From assembly GCA_943912855.1 (NCBI GenBank), contig CALTVC010000002.1, positions 62,001-126,000 on the forward strand: 64,000 nucleotides of DNA. Direction: 5' to 3'. A program made the position numbers and the translations under genes. The DNA comes from an uncultured Flavobacterium sp. (lineage in GTDB: Bacteria; Bacteroidota; Bacteroidia; Flavobacteriales; Flavobacteriaceae). The notes under the pieces are model-generated. The model saw nothing but the letters and a program-made list of their open reading frames with translations, was not told the DNA's origin and did no database searches. Positions 17,353 through 25,321 of the stretch are shown one piece after another; the stretch's first letter is position 1; each line of letters opens with the position of its first letter.

Positions 17353-18960
17353 ATGAAAAGATACTTTAAAAATTACAGGGTAATCGGCGCATCCCTTGCC
17401 TTTGCTCTTATAATGAGTTCGTGCACGGATGAGTTTACCAACCGCCCATCGCAGGATTCTATAAGCCTGGAATCTTATTACAAGACCGATGCCCAGGTAG
17501 AAAGCATAACAAACGGACTTTACTCAAGGTCATGGTTCCAATTTGCCAATAAGTTCATGTATTCCGTGGGCGAAGTAGGTTCGGGCAACATGTACACGGG
17601 CTCATCTGACGTAAGCGCGCTGAGAAACTTTTCTATGAACGGTTCAGACAACGAACTTAACAGTGCCTGGGGTGCCTTGTGGGGTATTGTAGCACAGTCT
17701 AACGATATTATAAACTATCTTCCCGGGCGTGTAAGCGGTGCGGTAAGTGCAGAAGTGCTTAACAACACTATGGGTGAAGCCTACTTTATGCGTGCTACGG
17801 CTTATTTTTACCTGGTAAGGATATGGGGTCCGGTGCCTCTTATAGAGAACAACACCACCTACCTTACCGCGCCAAAAATACCTACTGCACCGGTAGCAGA
17901 TATTTATACCCTTATGGAGCGCGACTATCTTAAAGCCATAGAACTGCTTAAAGAAAAAACACGCACGGCTAACTATAACGGTAATATGCGTGTAAGCAAA
18001 GGTTCTGCTAAATCACTGTTGGCTAAGGTTTACCTTTATGAAAAGAAATATTCTGAGTCTAAAGCCATGGCAGAGCAGGTTATAAACAGCGGCGAGTTTA
18101 AACTACTTGGTGGTGCTGATTTATCTACAAAAAACTTTGGTGACCTGTTTAAATACACCAACAATAATAACGAAGAAACCATCTTCGGATTACTATGGTA
18201 CGTAGACGGGCGTTATGGTTCGGCAAACAACTCTAACACCCAGTTTGGCATCAGCACAGGAGCACTTACTACCTCTAATGCCAGCTACGGTGGAGTGTTT
18301 GCACCATCTCAGGATGTGCTTACCATTTGGGAACCCGGCGACCTTAGGAGGAAAGAAACCATAATGATGCCTGGCGACGTATATCCGGACATTAAAGTAC
18401 GTGTTAGTGGCGGAACTGTAGTACAAACAGGTTTTACTGTACCATCTGCCGCAGACATAGGCGGTCAGGGTTCTGGTGCTGCGATTAAAAAATATGTTAT
18501 GGGTATAGCCGATGGTACTAACAGAAGTACCATAGGTAACATAGATGGCTGGAACATGATGGAGAACAACAACTACATTATGCGTTACGCAGACCTATTA
18601 CTTATCCATGCCGAAGCTACGCTTGCAGGTGGTGCAAGTACCAGCGATGCAGGTGCACTTGCATCATACAACGCGGTGCGTACACGTGCTGGCCTTACTG
18701 CAAAAACTTCGCTTACTGCTACAGACATTTTCCAGGAGCGCCGTAAAGAACTTATGTTTGAAGGTGAGTTCTGGTACGATCTGGGCAGGCTGCCAAGGGC
18801 ACAGGCTATTGCCATCATTGCTGCCCAGAACAGGGGTAACCAATGGACAGCAGAGTACTACACTCCTGCCGAAAACGACTTTTACATGAACTACCCGGAT
18901 AACGAAGTGGCTAAAAACCCTAAACTTCTGGAAGACCCGGTTCCGTATAACTTTGAATAA
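17353..18960 (+). CDS. susD: SusD-like glycan-binding lipoprotein (mannan locus)
   Basis: 535 residues with lipobox ending at Cys24 (MSSC). It has the RagB/SusD helical scaffold with TPR-like repeats and a C-terminal FQERRKELMFEGEFWYDLGR segment typical of the family. It acts as the lid of the SusC channel on the cell surface. The start ATG follows SusC by 13 bp. It is followed 14 bp later by a second surface lipoprotein. Confidence 0.95.
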   Translation: MKRYFKNYRVIGASLAFALIMSSCTDEFTNRPSQDSISLESYYKTDAQVESITNGLYSRSWFQFANKFMYSVGEVGSGNMYTGSSDVSALRNFSMNGSDNELNSAWGALWGIVAQSNDIINYLPGRVSGAVSAEVLNNTMGEAYFMRATAYFYLVRIWGPVPLIENNTTYLTAPKIPTAPVADIYTLMERDYLKAIELLKEKTRTANYNGNMRVSKGSAKSLLAKVYLYEKKYSESKAMAEQVINSGEFKLLGGADLSTKNFGDLFKYTNNNNEETIFGLLWYVDGRYGSANNSNTQFGISTGALTTSNASYGGVFAPSQDVLTIWEPGDLRRKETIMMPGDVYPDIKVRVSGGTVVQTGFTVPSAADIGGQGSGAAIKKYVMGIADGTNRSTIGNIDGWNMMENNNYIMRYADLLLIHAEATLAGGASTSDAGALASYNAVRTRAGLTAKTSLTATDIFQERRKELMFEGEFWYDLGRLPRAQAIAIIAAQNRGNQWTAEYYTPAENDFYMNYPDNEVAKNPKLLEDPVPYNFE

Positions 18961-18974
18961 TTTAAAAATATTCC

Positions 18975-20009
18975 ATGAAAATGAAGACAAATAAATTCAG
19001 GATATTATTTGCCGTTTTGGCTATAATGTCACTTACGGTACTGTTTTCGTGCGATGACGATAACAATTCGGCTGGTGGCACTCCTACTATAGAAAGCGTA
19101 AGCCTTGCCAAAAACGACTCGCTTGTAGAATTTGGTTTTGCCGACAACATGTACATTATACGTGGTAACAACTTTAGCGGCACCAAAAAAATCTATTTTA
19201 ACGATTTAGATACGTACTTTAACGCTACCCTTGTTACAAACAATACCATACTTGTAACCATAAACAGGAACACGCCTTACGAAAACGTATCGAGCGAACT
19301 TAAGGTGGTAACACCGGGTGGTGAGGCTGTATACAGTTTCAGGGTACTACCTCCTGCACCTGCCATTACCAGCTTTAACCCTATTAACGCAGCCGAAGGC
19401 GAACAATTTACCATTTATGGTTCATACTTCCTGGAGCCGAGTGTTTCCGTGGGTGGTGTAAATGCTACGGTTGTATCTTCTACACTAACCCAGATTGTGG
19501 CAGTAATGCCTGCCGGATCAAATCGTAAGTTTGTAAAGGTAACTACAGATTCTGGTAGCAATATCTGGAATGTAAGCCCTGTAGGAACCGCAATTTACGA
19601 CGATGCTTTTTATTCGCCATGGACTATAGATCCATCTAGTAACCATGAATTTGTAACCAACCCTGCCGATGCGTTTCAGGGTACAACTTTCTTTAAAAAG
19701 AGCATCCCCGGATGGGATAACATAGGAATGAACTGGGTATGGGACGAAAGATCAGCACAAGCTACTGGCATTCACTTTGCTGTTAAGTCTGACGCAGCGG
19801 GTAAACTGGAAGTGATTTTTAATGGCGACTGGAGTACTATTACGACAAGGCAGTTTACTACCACAACCAACTGGACAGATGTAAGGCTAACCTGGGCCGA
19901 CCTTGGGCTTAGCGGAGCACCTGCCGCATTACAAAACATTACGTTTAAGGAATCTTCGGGTGCCACACACGTATATTCTTTTGATAACATAGGTTTTACA
20001 ATTGATTAG
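18975..20009 (+). CDS. IPT/TIG-domain surface glycan-binding lipoprotein
   Basis: 344 residues with lipobox ending at Cys26 (LFSC) and an Asp/Asn-rich tether (DDDNN). Two IPT/TIG-like immunoglobulin-fold repeats (about 35-115 and 115-205) are followed by a C-terminal beta-rich domain (about 210-340) of unknown family. This layout and place after SusD fit a SusE/F-like surface glycan-binding protein. Binding to galactomannan or glucomannan is inferred from context. Met3 is an alternative start. A hairpin follows before the GH27 gene. Confidence 0.8.
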   Translation: MKMKTNKFRILFAVLAIMSLTVLFSCDDDNNSAGGTPTIESVSLAKNDSLVEFGFADNMYIIRGNNFSGTKKIYFNDLDTYFNATLVTNNTILVTINRNTPYENVSSELKVVTPGGEAVYSFRVLPPAPAITSFNPINAAEGEQFTIYGSYFLEPSVSVGGVNATVVSSTLTQIVAVMPAGSNRKFVKVTTDSGSNIWNVSPVGTAIYDDAFYSPWTIDPSSNHEFVTNPADAFQGTTFFKKSIPGWDNIGMNWVWDERSAQATGIHFAVKSDAAGKLEVIFNGDWSTITTRQFTTTTNWTDVRLTWADLGLSGAPAALQNITFKESSGATHVYSFDNIGFTID

Positions 20010-20030
20010 TCAGTAAAGCATAATAACCTT

Positions 20031-20064
20031 ATATTCCCCGAAATAACCTTCGGGGAATATTATT
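20031..20064 (+). terminator. Intra-operon hairpin between the glycan-binding protein and GH27 genes
   Basis: The 12-bp perfect stem atattccccgaa / ttcggggaatat has a 6-nt loop and a short tatttt tail. It may partly terminate or stabilise the SusCD transcript so that transporter mRNA exceeds hydrolase mRNA. Confidence 0.6.
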
Positions 20065-20082
20065 TTAAATAAACCATTCAAA

Positions 20083-21327
20083 ATGAAAAACTTACTTACC
20101 GCACTGCTTACTGCCTGTGCCATAACCGGGGCAATGGCGCAGGGCAACAACTACACACAGGATTATACAAAGTACCAGGGGCTTGCCCTTACCCCACCCA
20201 TGGGCTGGAACAGCTGGAATAAATTTGCCTGTAACGTAGATGAAAAAATGATTAAGGAAATGGCCGATGCCATGGTAGCCAATGGCATGCGCGATGCTGG
20301 TTATACTTATATAAACATAGACGATTGCTGGCATGGCGACCGTGATGCACAGGGGTTTATTCACCCGGATGCTAAGCGTTTCCCTTCGGGGATGAAAGCC
20401 CTTGCCGACTATGTACACAGTAAAGGACTTAAACTGGGCGTATACAGTGATGCCGGAAGCCAGACCTGCGGAGGTCGTCCCGGCAGCCGTGGTTATGAGT
20501 TCCAGGATGCGCAACAGTACGCAAGCTGGGGCATAGACTACCTGAAATACGACTGGTGCAACACAGAAGGCCTTAAAGCCGAAGGCGCATACAAAACCAT
20601 AACTGCCGCGCTTAAAAAAGCAGGCAGGCCCATAGTACTTAGCATTTGCGAATGGGGTACCGACAAGCCTTGGGAATGGGGACAAAACGTAGGTCACCTG
20701 TGGAGGACTACCGGAGATATTTTTAATTGTTTTGACTGTGTAGAAGACCACGGCACCTGGAAGTCTTGGGGTGTTATGCAAATCGTAGACATGCAGGACG
20801 GACTTAGAAAATATGCCGGACCGGGCCACTGGAACGACCCTGATATGCTTGAAATAGGTAACGGTAAACTTACTCCCGGCGAAGACCGTGCGCATTTTAC
20901 CCTATGGGCTATTTTAGCATCGCCACTTATTGCGGGTAACGACCTGAGGAATATGGATAAAGGAACTCTTGAGGTACTTACAAATAAAGAAGTAATCGCA
21001 CTAAACCAGGATAAACTGGGTGTACAGGGTTATAAAGTATCGGCTAAGGATGGGCTGGAAATTTGGGCTAAACCGCTTGCAGGTGGCGACTGGGCTATAG
21101 CATTCCTTAATCGTAGCAAAGAGGTTAAATCAGTAGATTTTGACTGGGTTAAAAACGAACTGAAAGACGCTGATTTCGGTCACATGACTGATTTTGCAAA
21201 GACTACCTACACCGTAAAAAACCTTTGGGACAAAAAAGATAAAGGTACTGTCACTACAAAAAAAGCGTTTAAAGCTACCGTACCTGCACACGATGTAATT
21301 ACCCTTCGCCTAACCAAAAAGAAATAA
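20083..21327 (+). CDS. GH27 alpha-galactosidase
   Basis: 414 residues with a cleavable signal peptide ending AMAQ. Family motifs are clear: PPMGWNSWN at the barrel entrance, nucleophile Asp157 in LKYDWCN, and acid/base Asp254 in WNDPDM. A small C-terminal beta domain ends with the HDVITLRL motif. It removes alpha-1,6-galactose side chains from galacto(gluco)mannan, probably in the periplasm. It lies in the SusCD operon, 73 bp after the glycan-binding protein and 6 bp before the GH5. Confidence 0.93.
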   Translation: MKNLLTALLTACAITGAMAQGNNYTQDYTKYQGLALTPPMGWNSWNKFACNVDEKMIKEMADAMVANGMRDAGYTYINIDDCWHGDRDAQGFIHPDAKRFPSGMKALADYVHSKGLKLGVYSDAGSQTCGGRPGSRGYEFQDAQQYASWGIDYLKYDWCNTEGLKAEGAYKTITAALKKAGRPIVLSICEWGTDKPWEWGQNVGHLWRTTGDIFNCFDCVEDHGTWKSWGVMQIVDMQDGLRKYAGPGHWNDPDMLEIGNGKLTPGEDRAHFTLWAILASPLIAGNDLRNMDKGTLEVLTNKEVIALNQDKLGVQGYKVSAKDGLEIWAKPLAGGDWAIAFLNRSKEVKSVDFDWVKNELKDADFGHMTDFAKTTYTVKNLWDKKDKGTVTTKKAFKATVPAHDVITLRLTKKK

Positions 21328-21333
21328 TCTACT

Positions 21334-22290
21334 ATGAAAAAACAGATTATAACCGCTGCTGTACTGTTGCTTTCGGCAATGAATTTTGCACAGGTAAAAG
21401 AACACGGGCAGCTTCACGTAGAAGGCACACAGCTTACAGACAGCCATGGAAAAGCCATTTCGCTTCGTGGCATGAGCTATGGGTGGAGTAGTTTCTGGCC
21501 CCGTTTTTACAACGCCAAAACCGTACAGTGGCTTAAAGACGACTGGAATGTAAATGTGGTTCGGGCAGCAGCCGGCATAGAGGTAGGCGACAAAGGCAAA
21601 ACCTATAAAGACAATCCTGCATTTGTAAAAAAGTGCATTACAAATGTGGTGGATGGTGCCATTAAAAGCAACATTTACGTTATCATAGACTGGCACAGCC
21701 ACAATGTAAACCTGGAAGAAGCCAAGGCGTTTTTTGACGAAATGAGCAAAAAGTACGCTAAGTATCCTAACATTATTTACGAGGTTTTTAACGAGCCAGA
21801 TGAAGAAACTTGGCCTGAGGTTAAGGCGTACTCTGAAGCGGTAATAAAAGTAATAAGGAAGAACGACCCCAACAATGTTATTTTGGTAGGTTGTCCGCAC
21901 TGGGACCAGGACATAAACCTGCCTGCTGCCGATCCTATAAAGGGCTACAGTAACCTTATGTATACGGTGCATTTTTACGCTGCCACCCACAAACAATACC
22001 TGCGCGACCGTACTGATGCCGCTATAAAATCAGGGTTGCCCGTATTTATCTCAGAATGCGCAGGGATGGAAGCTACCGGCGACGGCCCTCTGGATTATGC
22101 CGAATGGCAGGCGTGGATAGATTGGATGGAAGCCCGTAAACTGAGTTGGGTTACATGGTCGGTTTCAGATAAGGACGAAACCTGCAGCGTCCTCTACCCT
22201 ACCGCGTCATCTGACGGAAAATGGAAAACATCTGACCTGAAGGAAAGTGGTAAAAAAGCCCGCGAGTATCTAAAAAAACTAAACAAATAA
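21334..22290 (+). CDS. GH5 endoglucanase-type enzyme (GH5_2-like)
   Basis: 318 residues, signal peptide ending FAQ, single catalytic domain. Acid/base Glu154 in VFNEPD and nucleophile Glu241 in FISECAG. The RGMSYGWSSFW and IDWHSHN stretches resemble subfamily 2 beta-1,4-endoglucanases. In a mannan operon it would cut glucosyl linkages of glucomannan, or act as a mixed glucan/mannan enzyme. The Cys after the nucleophile, where Phe or Trp is common, is a small deviation. It is the last gene of the operon. Confidence 0.87.
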   Translation: MKKQIITAAVLLLSAMNFAQVKEHGQLHVEGTQLTDSHGKAISLRGMSYGWSSFWPRFYNAKTVQWLKDDWNVNVVRAAAGIEVGDKGKTYKDNPAFVKKCITNVVDGAIKSNIYVIIDWHSHNVNLEEAKAFFDEMSKKYAKYPNIIYEVFNEPDEETWPEVKAYSEAVIKVIRKNDPNNVILVGCPHWDQDINLPAADPIKGYSNLMYTVHFYAATHKQYLRDRTDAAIKSGLPVFISECAGMEATGDGPLDYAEWQAWIDWMEARKLSWVTWSVSDKDETCSVLYPTASSDGKWKTSDLKESGKKAREYLKKLNK

Positions 22291-22323
22291 TCGGATATAA
22301 AAACCTGATAACGTTGTTTACCT

Positions 22324-22365
22324 GACTAAAATAATAAGGCTATATGCAAGTAGATTATTTTAGTC
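22324..22365. repeat. 12-bp inverted repeat with 18-bp spacer
   Basis: gactaaaataat (22324-22335) and attattttagtc (22354-22365) are perfect inverted copies just after the GH5 gene. It may be a weak terminator, an RNA structure or a protein site. Confidence 0.5.
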
Positions 22366-22373
22366 AAAAATAT

Positions 22374-22406
22374 AAAGGTGGTATCTTCTTTACAGATACC
22401 ACCTTT
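22374..22406. terminator. Bidirectional terminator between GH5 and PAP2 genes
   Basis: A 13-bp perfect stem aaaggtggtatct / agataccaccttt with a 7-nt loop sits between convergent genes. The - strand side runs into tatattttt. Confidence 0.8.
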
Positions 22407-22410
22407 ATTA

Positions 22411-23193
22411 TTAAAACGTCTTTGCAAAACCAATGCCCGCCGTTCTGCCATCATAGAAAGGCATTATCATAGCGGTTGGGCGCTTTTGTTCTTTATTGCC
22501 AAAAATGGTTTTAGTAATTACAGGATTCAGCCAGTAGGCAATCTTAGTACTTAGTATGCCTATCCCCGCCCCTGCTGCTACATCAGTAAGCCAGTGGCGG
22601 TTGTTGTAAATACGGAACAAACCCGTACCGGTAGCTACGGCATACCCCGCAACACCTATCCAGATTGATTTGTCTTTGTATTCTTCCCACAAAAACGTAG
22701 CACCTGCAAAAGCCGTAGCAGTGTGTCCCGACGGAAAAGAGTTGTTTGAAGTACCATCCGGACGTTCTACGTGCGTAACCGACTTTAACGCGAATACCGT
22801 CGTAGCCATAATGGCATAAGACGTGGCGAAAATAACCGTACGGTCGCGCAGACTGTGCTTTGCCTTTACCCCAAAAGCATCGAGCGCGAATACCGATGCT
22901 GCCGGAGCCCATTGGCTAAAATCGTCTATAGATGTTTTCTCGTCGATGTCTTCCTTAACCTCAGCACGCAGCTGGGTATTAAAACTAATGAGCTGGTCGT
23001 TCTTTATACCAAAAACACCATAACCAATCAGTACACCGGGAACAATCAGTTGTTTGTAACTGAACTTTTTTGGTTTAGAAATCGTGTCAATTTTTACGCT
23101 GTCCTGTGCGGCAACGGTTTGTGTAGTGTCTGCCTGAGCGGTTGAAAATTGTGCGCTTAGCAAAATGGCAAATAAAATTACGGCGTTTCTCAT
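22411..23193 (-). CDS. PAP2-family phosphatase, probable lipid phosphatase
   Basis: 260 residues with signal peptide ending STAQ. All three PAP2 motifs are present: K137-X6-RP (144-145), PSGH at 154-157, and R194-X5-H200-X3-D204. The family removes phosphate from lipids such as undecaprenyl pyrophosphate, phosphatidate or lipid A in the periplasm. It is the last gene of a - strand set with an LTA-synthase-like transferase, a TonB-receptor-like protein and a two-component system, which suggests envelope lipid or lipid A remodelling (inference). Confidence 0.88.
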   Translation of the reverse strand: MRNAVILFAILLSAQFSTAQADTTQTVAAQDSVKIDTISKPKKFSYKQLIVPGVLIGYGVFGIKNDQLISFNTQLRAEVKEDIDEKTSIDDFSQWAPAASVFALDAFGVKAKHSLRDRTVIFATSYAIMATTVFALKSVTHVERPDGTSNNSFPSGHTATAFAGATFLWEEYKDKSIWIGVAGYAVATGTGLFRIYNNRHWLTDVAAGAGIGILSTKIAYWLNPVITKTIFGNKEQKRPTAMIMPFYDGRTAGIGFAKTF

Positions 23194-23292
23194 CGTAAGG
23201 GGATTTAAAGAGTTGGCGTAATTTTATTCCATAGTGTATGTTTTATTTTTAGCTAATTTCTATAGTGATTTTGAATTTTTACTGAATTTCTT

Positions 23293-25287
23293 TTATTTCA
23301 GTAACTTTTTGGTAAACAGGTAATCGGCTGTTTGGTACCAGGCTATGGTTTCATCCAGGAACGACTGCTGTACAGGTAGCGGATTAAGGCTGTTGTCTTT
23401 TTTATTCCAACTGTAAAATGCCTGTCTGCGCTGGTCTGAAAGTATCATTACCTTATCCTGTTTCATCATGGTAAGCTTACGGTAGGTGCCCATAAGCGAA
23501 CGTTGCTCAAACTCCGGTCGTAGTATGTTCTTCCCAAAGAAATCCGATTCGTAATTCCAGTGCATTAACCCGAACAACGTAGGGAACAAATCTATCTGCG
23601 AGCACAGTTTGTTTACCTTTTGGTTTTCATTTTCAGGCAGGTTTACAATAAATGCCGGTATATGATAGTTTGCCACGTCAATTTCGTCCTTACCCGCACT
23701 GCTGGCACAGTGGTCTGCAATGATTACAAATACGGTGTTCTTAAACCAGGGTTTGGTTTTGGCTTTGGCAAAAAGCTCACGCAATGCAAAATCAGTATAC
23801 TTAACCGCACCCGAACGCCCCGTACCCGACGGAATGTCTATTTTCCCTGAAGGATACGTATACGGTCTGTGATTAGAGGTAGTCATTACAAAGTTGAAAA
23901 ACGGTTGTCCAGATGCATATTGCTTATCTGCAACGCGAAGCATCTTATTAAAAATGTCCTCATCGCAAATACCCCAGGCGTTTTCAAAGGTTACCTCATT
24001 GTCTTCAATATGATTCCGCACCGCCTGTATTTTGTCGCTCAGCACACTGCCGTGGCCACGGTCGTAGATATTAAAACCGTTTCCGCCAAAGTAAGCGTTC
24101 ATGTTATCAAAGTAACCATCACCTCCGTAAAAAAAGTTACTGTCGTAACCCTTTGATTTAAATACGTTGCTTATGGTATACAGGTTGGCATTATCAGGGC
24201 GTTTTACAATACTCTGCCCCGGTGTAGGTGGTATACACAGGGTTACCGCCTCCATCCCCCTAACCGTACGCGTACCTGTGGCATAAAGATTATCGAAAAA
24301 AATACTCTTTTGCGCCAGGCTGTCCAGGAATGGGGTAATGTTTTCGGTATTGCCAAATTCCTTCATAAAGCTACCGCTAAGACTTTCTACCAAGATGAAC
24401 ACTACATTCTTCTTCTCTTCAGATGGTAGACTATCGGTAATCTTACGATGGATGGAATAATTTTCTTTGGTATAAAAAGCATTAGAGCCACCCAGTTTTT
24501 TGCGCACCAATGCAAATGCTTTGTCGTTATTTATGGTAGTATAAAACTCGTCATACTTCATCTGGTTATTACGGAACGCCGCAAAAAACGAGTAAATCCC
24601 TGACTTGGATATTTCAGAATTGTAGCGGTTTGTACTCCATTCGGCCATACTGTTGTTTATGAAAAACCCGAAGATAAACGCCACAGCAACTGTGCTACCT
24701 AAAACATACAGGCGTTGTTTTATGGGTGCTTTTACACTAAATGAAGTGCCAAACGCACCTGTTTTGTAAAACAGGAATAATATGCCTCCGCTTATTAGCA
24801 CCACACCACCTATGAGTAACGGCAATGGATACGACTGGTTAATGTTTGCCACCACTTCATGCGTGTAAATAAGGTAATCTACCGCTATGAAATTAAAACG
24901 GGTTTTAAACTCGTCCCAAAAGGTGATTTCGGCAAAGAATGTAAATACTGTGATGATTATGGTAAGCGCGGTAAAGAACCACACCAGCCCCTTGTCTACC
25001 CAAGAACCCACAAACCGATTGGGCATCAGCGTATAATAAATAACCGCAGGGATGCATACAAAGGCTACCGTGCCTACATCAAAAAACAAACCTACGAGCA
25101 GGGTTTGCACTACGTGCAATATATTCCAGGAAACATCCTGGCTTTGCCACACAAAAAATACCAGGCGTAGAAGTAAAGACAGCGTTAAAAACCACGCCAT
25201 AAAATATGTCAGGACAGAGAACCTGCCGGCCAACTGCAATTTCTTAAACATAAGTTTACATTTTAGTACAGCAAGTTTCAATCCCAA
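23293..25287 (-). CDS. LTA synthase / phosphoethanolamine transferase-like membrane enzyme
   Basis: 664 residues. About five N-terminal membrane helices within residues 15-215 are followed by a periplasmic sulfatase/alkaline-phosphatase-type domain. Metal-site motifs FVLVES and ADHCASS and the segment GTRTVRGMEA with the likely catalytic Thr are visible, as in LtaS, OpgB and MdoB-related enzymes. It should transfer a phospho-group from a phospholipid to an envelope acceptor. Gram-negative Bacteroidota lack teichoic acid, so the acceptor is unknown; lipid A or a periplasmic glycan are candidates. Met13 (25251) is an alternative start. It lies 34 bp after the receptor gene. Confidence 0.85.
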   Translation of the reverse strand: MGLKLAVLKCKLMFKKLQLAGRFSVLTYFMAWFLTLSLLLRLVFFVWQSQDVSWNILHVVQTLLVGLFFDVGTVAFVCIPAVIYYTLMPNRFVGSWVDKGLVWFFTALTIIITVFTFFAEITFWDEFKTRFNFIAVDYLIYTHEVVANINQSYPLPLLIGGVVLISGGILFLFYKTGAFGTSFSVKAPIKQRLYVLGSTVAVAFIFGFFINNSMAEWSTNRYNSEISKSGIYSFFAAFRNNQMKYDEFYTTINNDKAFALVRKKLGGSNAFYTKENYSIHRKITDSLPSEEKKNVVFILVESLSGSFMKEFGNTENITPFLDSLAQKSIFFDNLYATGTRTVRGMEAVTLCIPPTPGQSIVKRPDNANLYTISNVFKSKGYDSNFFYGGDGYFDNMNAYFGGNGFNIYDRGHGSVLSDKIQAVRNHIEDNEVTFENAWGICDEDIFNKMLRVADKQYASGQPFFNFVMTTSNHRPYTYPSGKIDIPSGTGRSGAVKYTDFALRELFAKAKTKPWFKNTVFVIIADHCASSAGKDEIDVANYHIPAFIVNLPENENQKVNKLCSQIDLFPTLFGLMHWNYESDFFGKNILRPEFEQRSLMGTYRKLTMMKQDKVMILSDQRRQAFYSWNKKDNSLNPLPVQQSFLDETIAWYQTADYLFTKKLLK

Positions 25288-25321
25288 TTTTGAATTAAAT
25301 TAGAATTTTGACCTCAGCGAG

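Noticed and set aside
20092..20895. A 267-codon - strand ORF opposite the GH27 gene
   Set aside because: It is a mirror of the conserved GH27 coding sequence, with no domain, promoter or terminator of its own.
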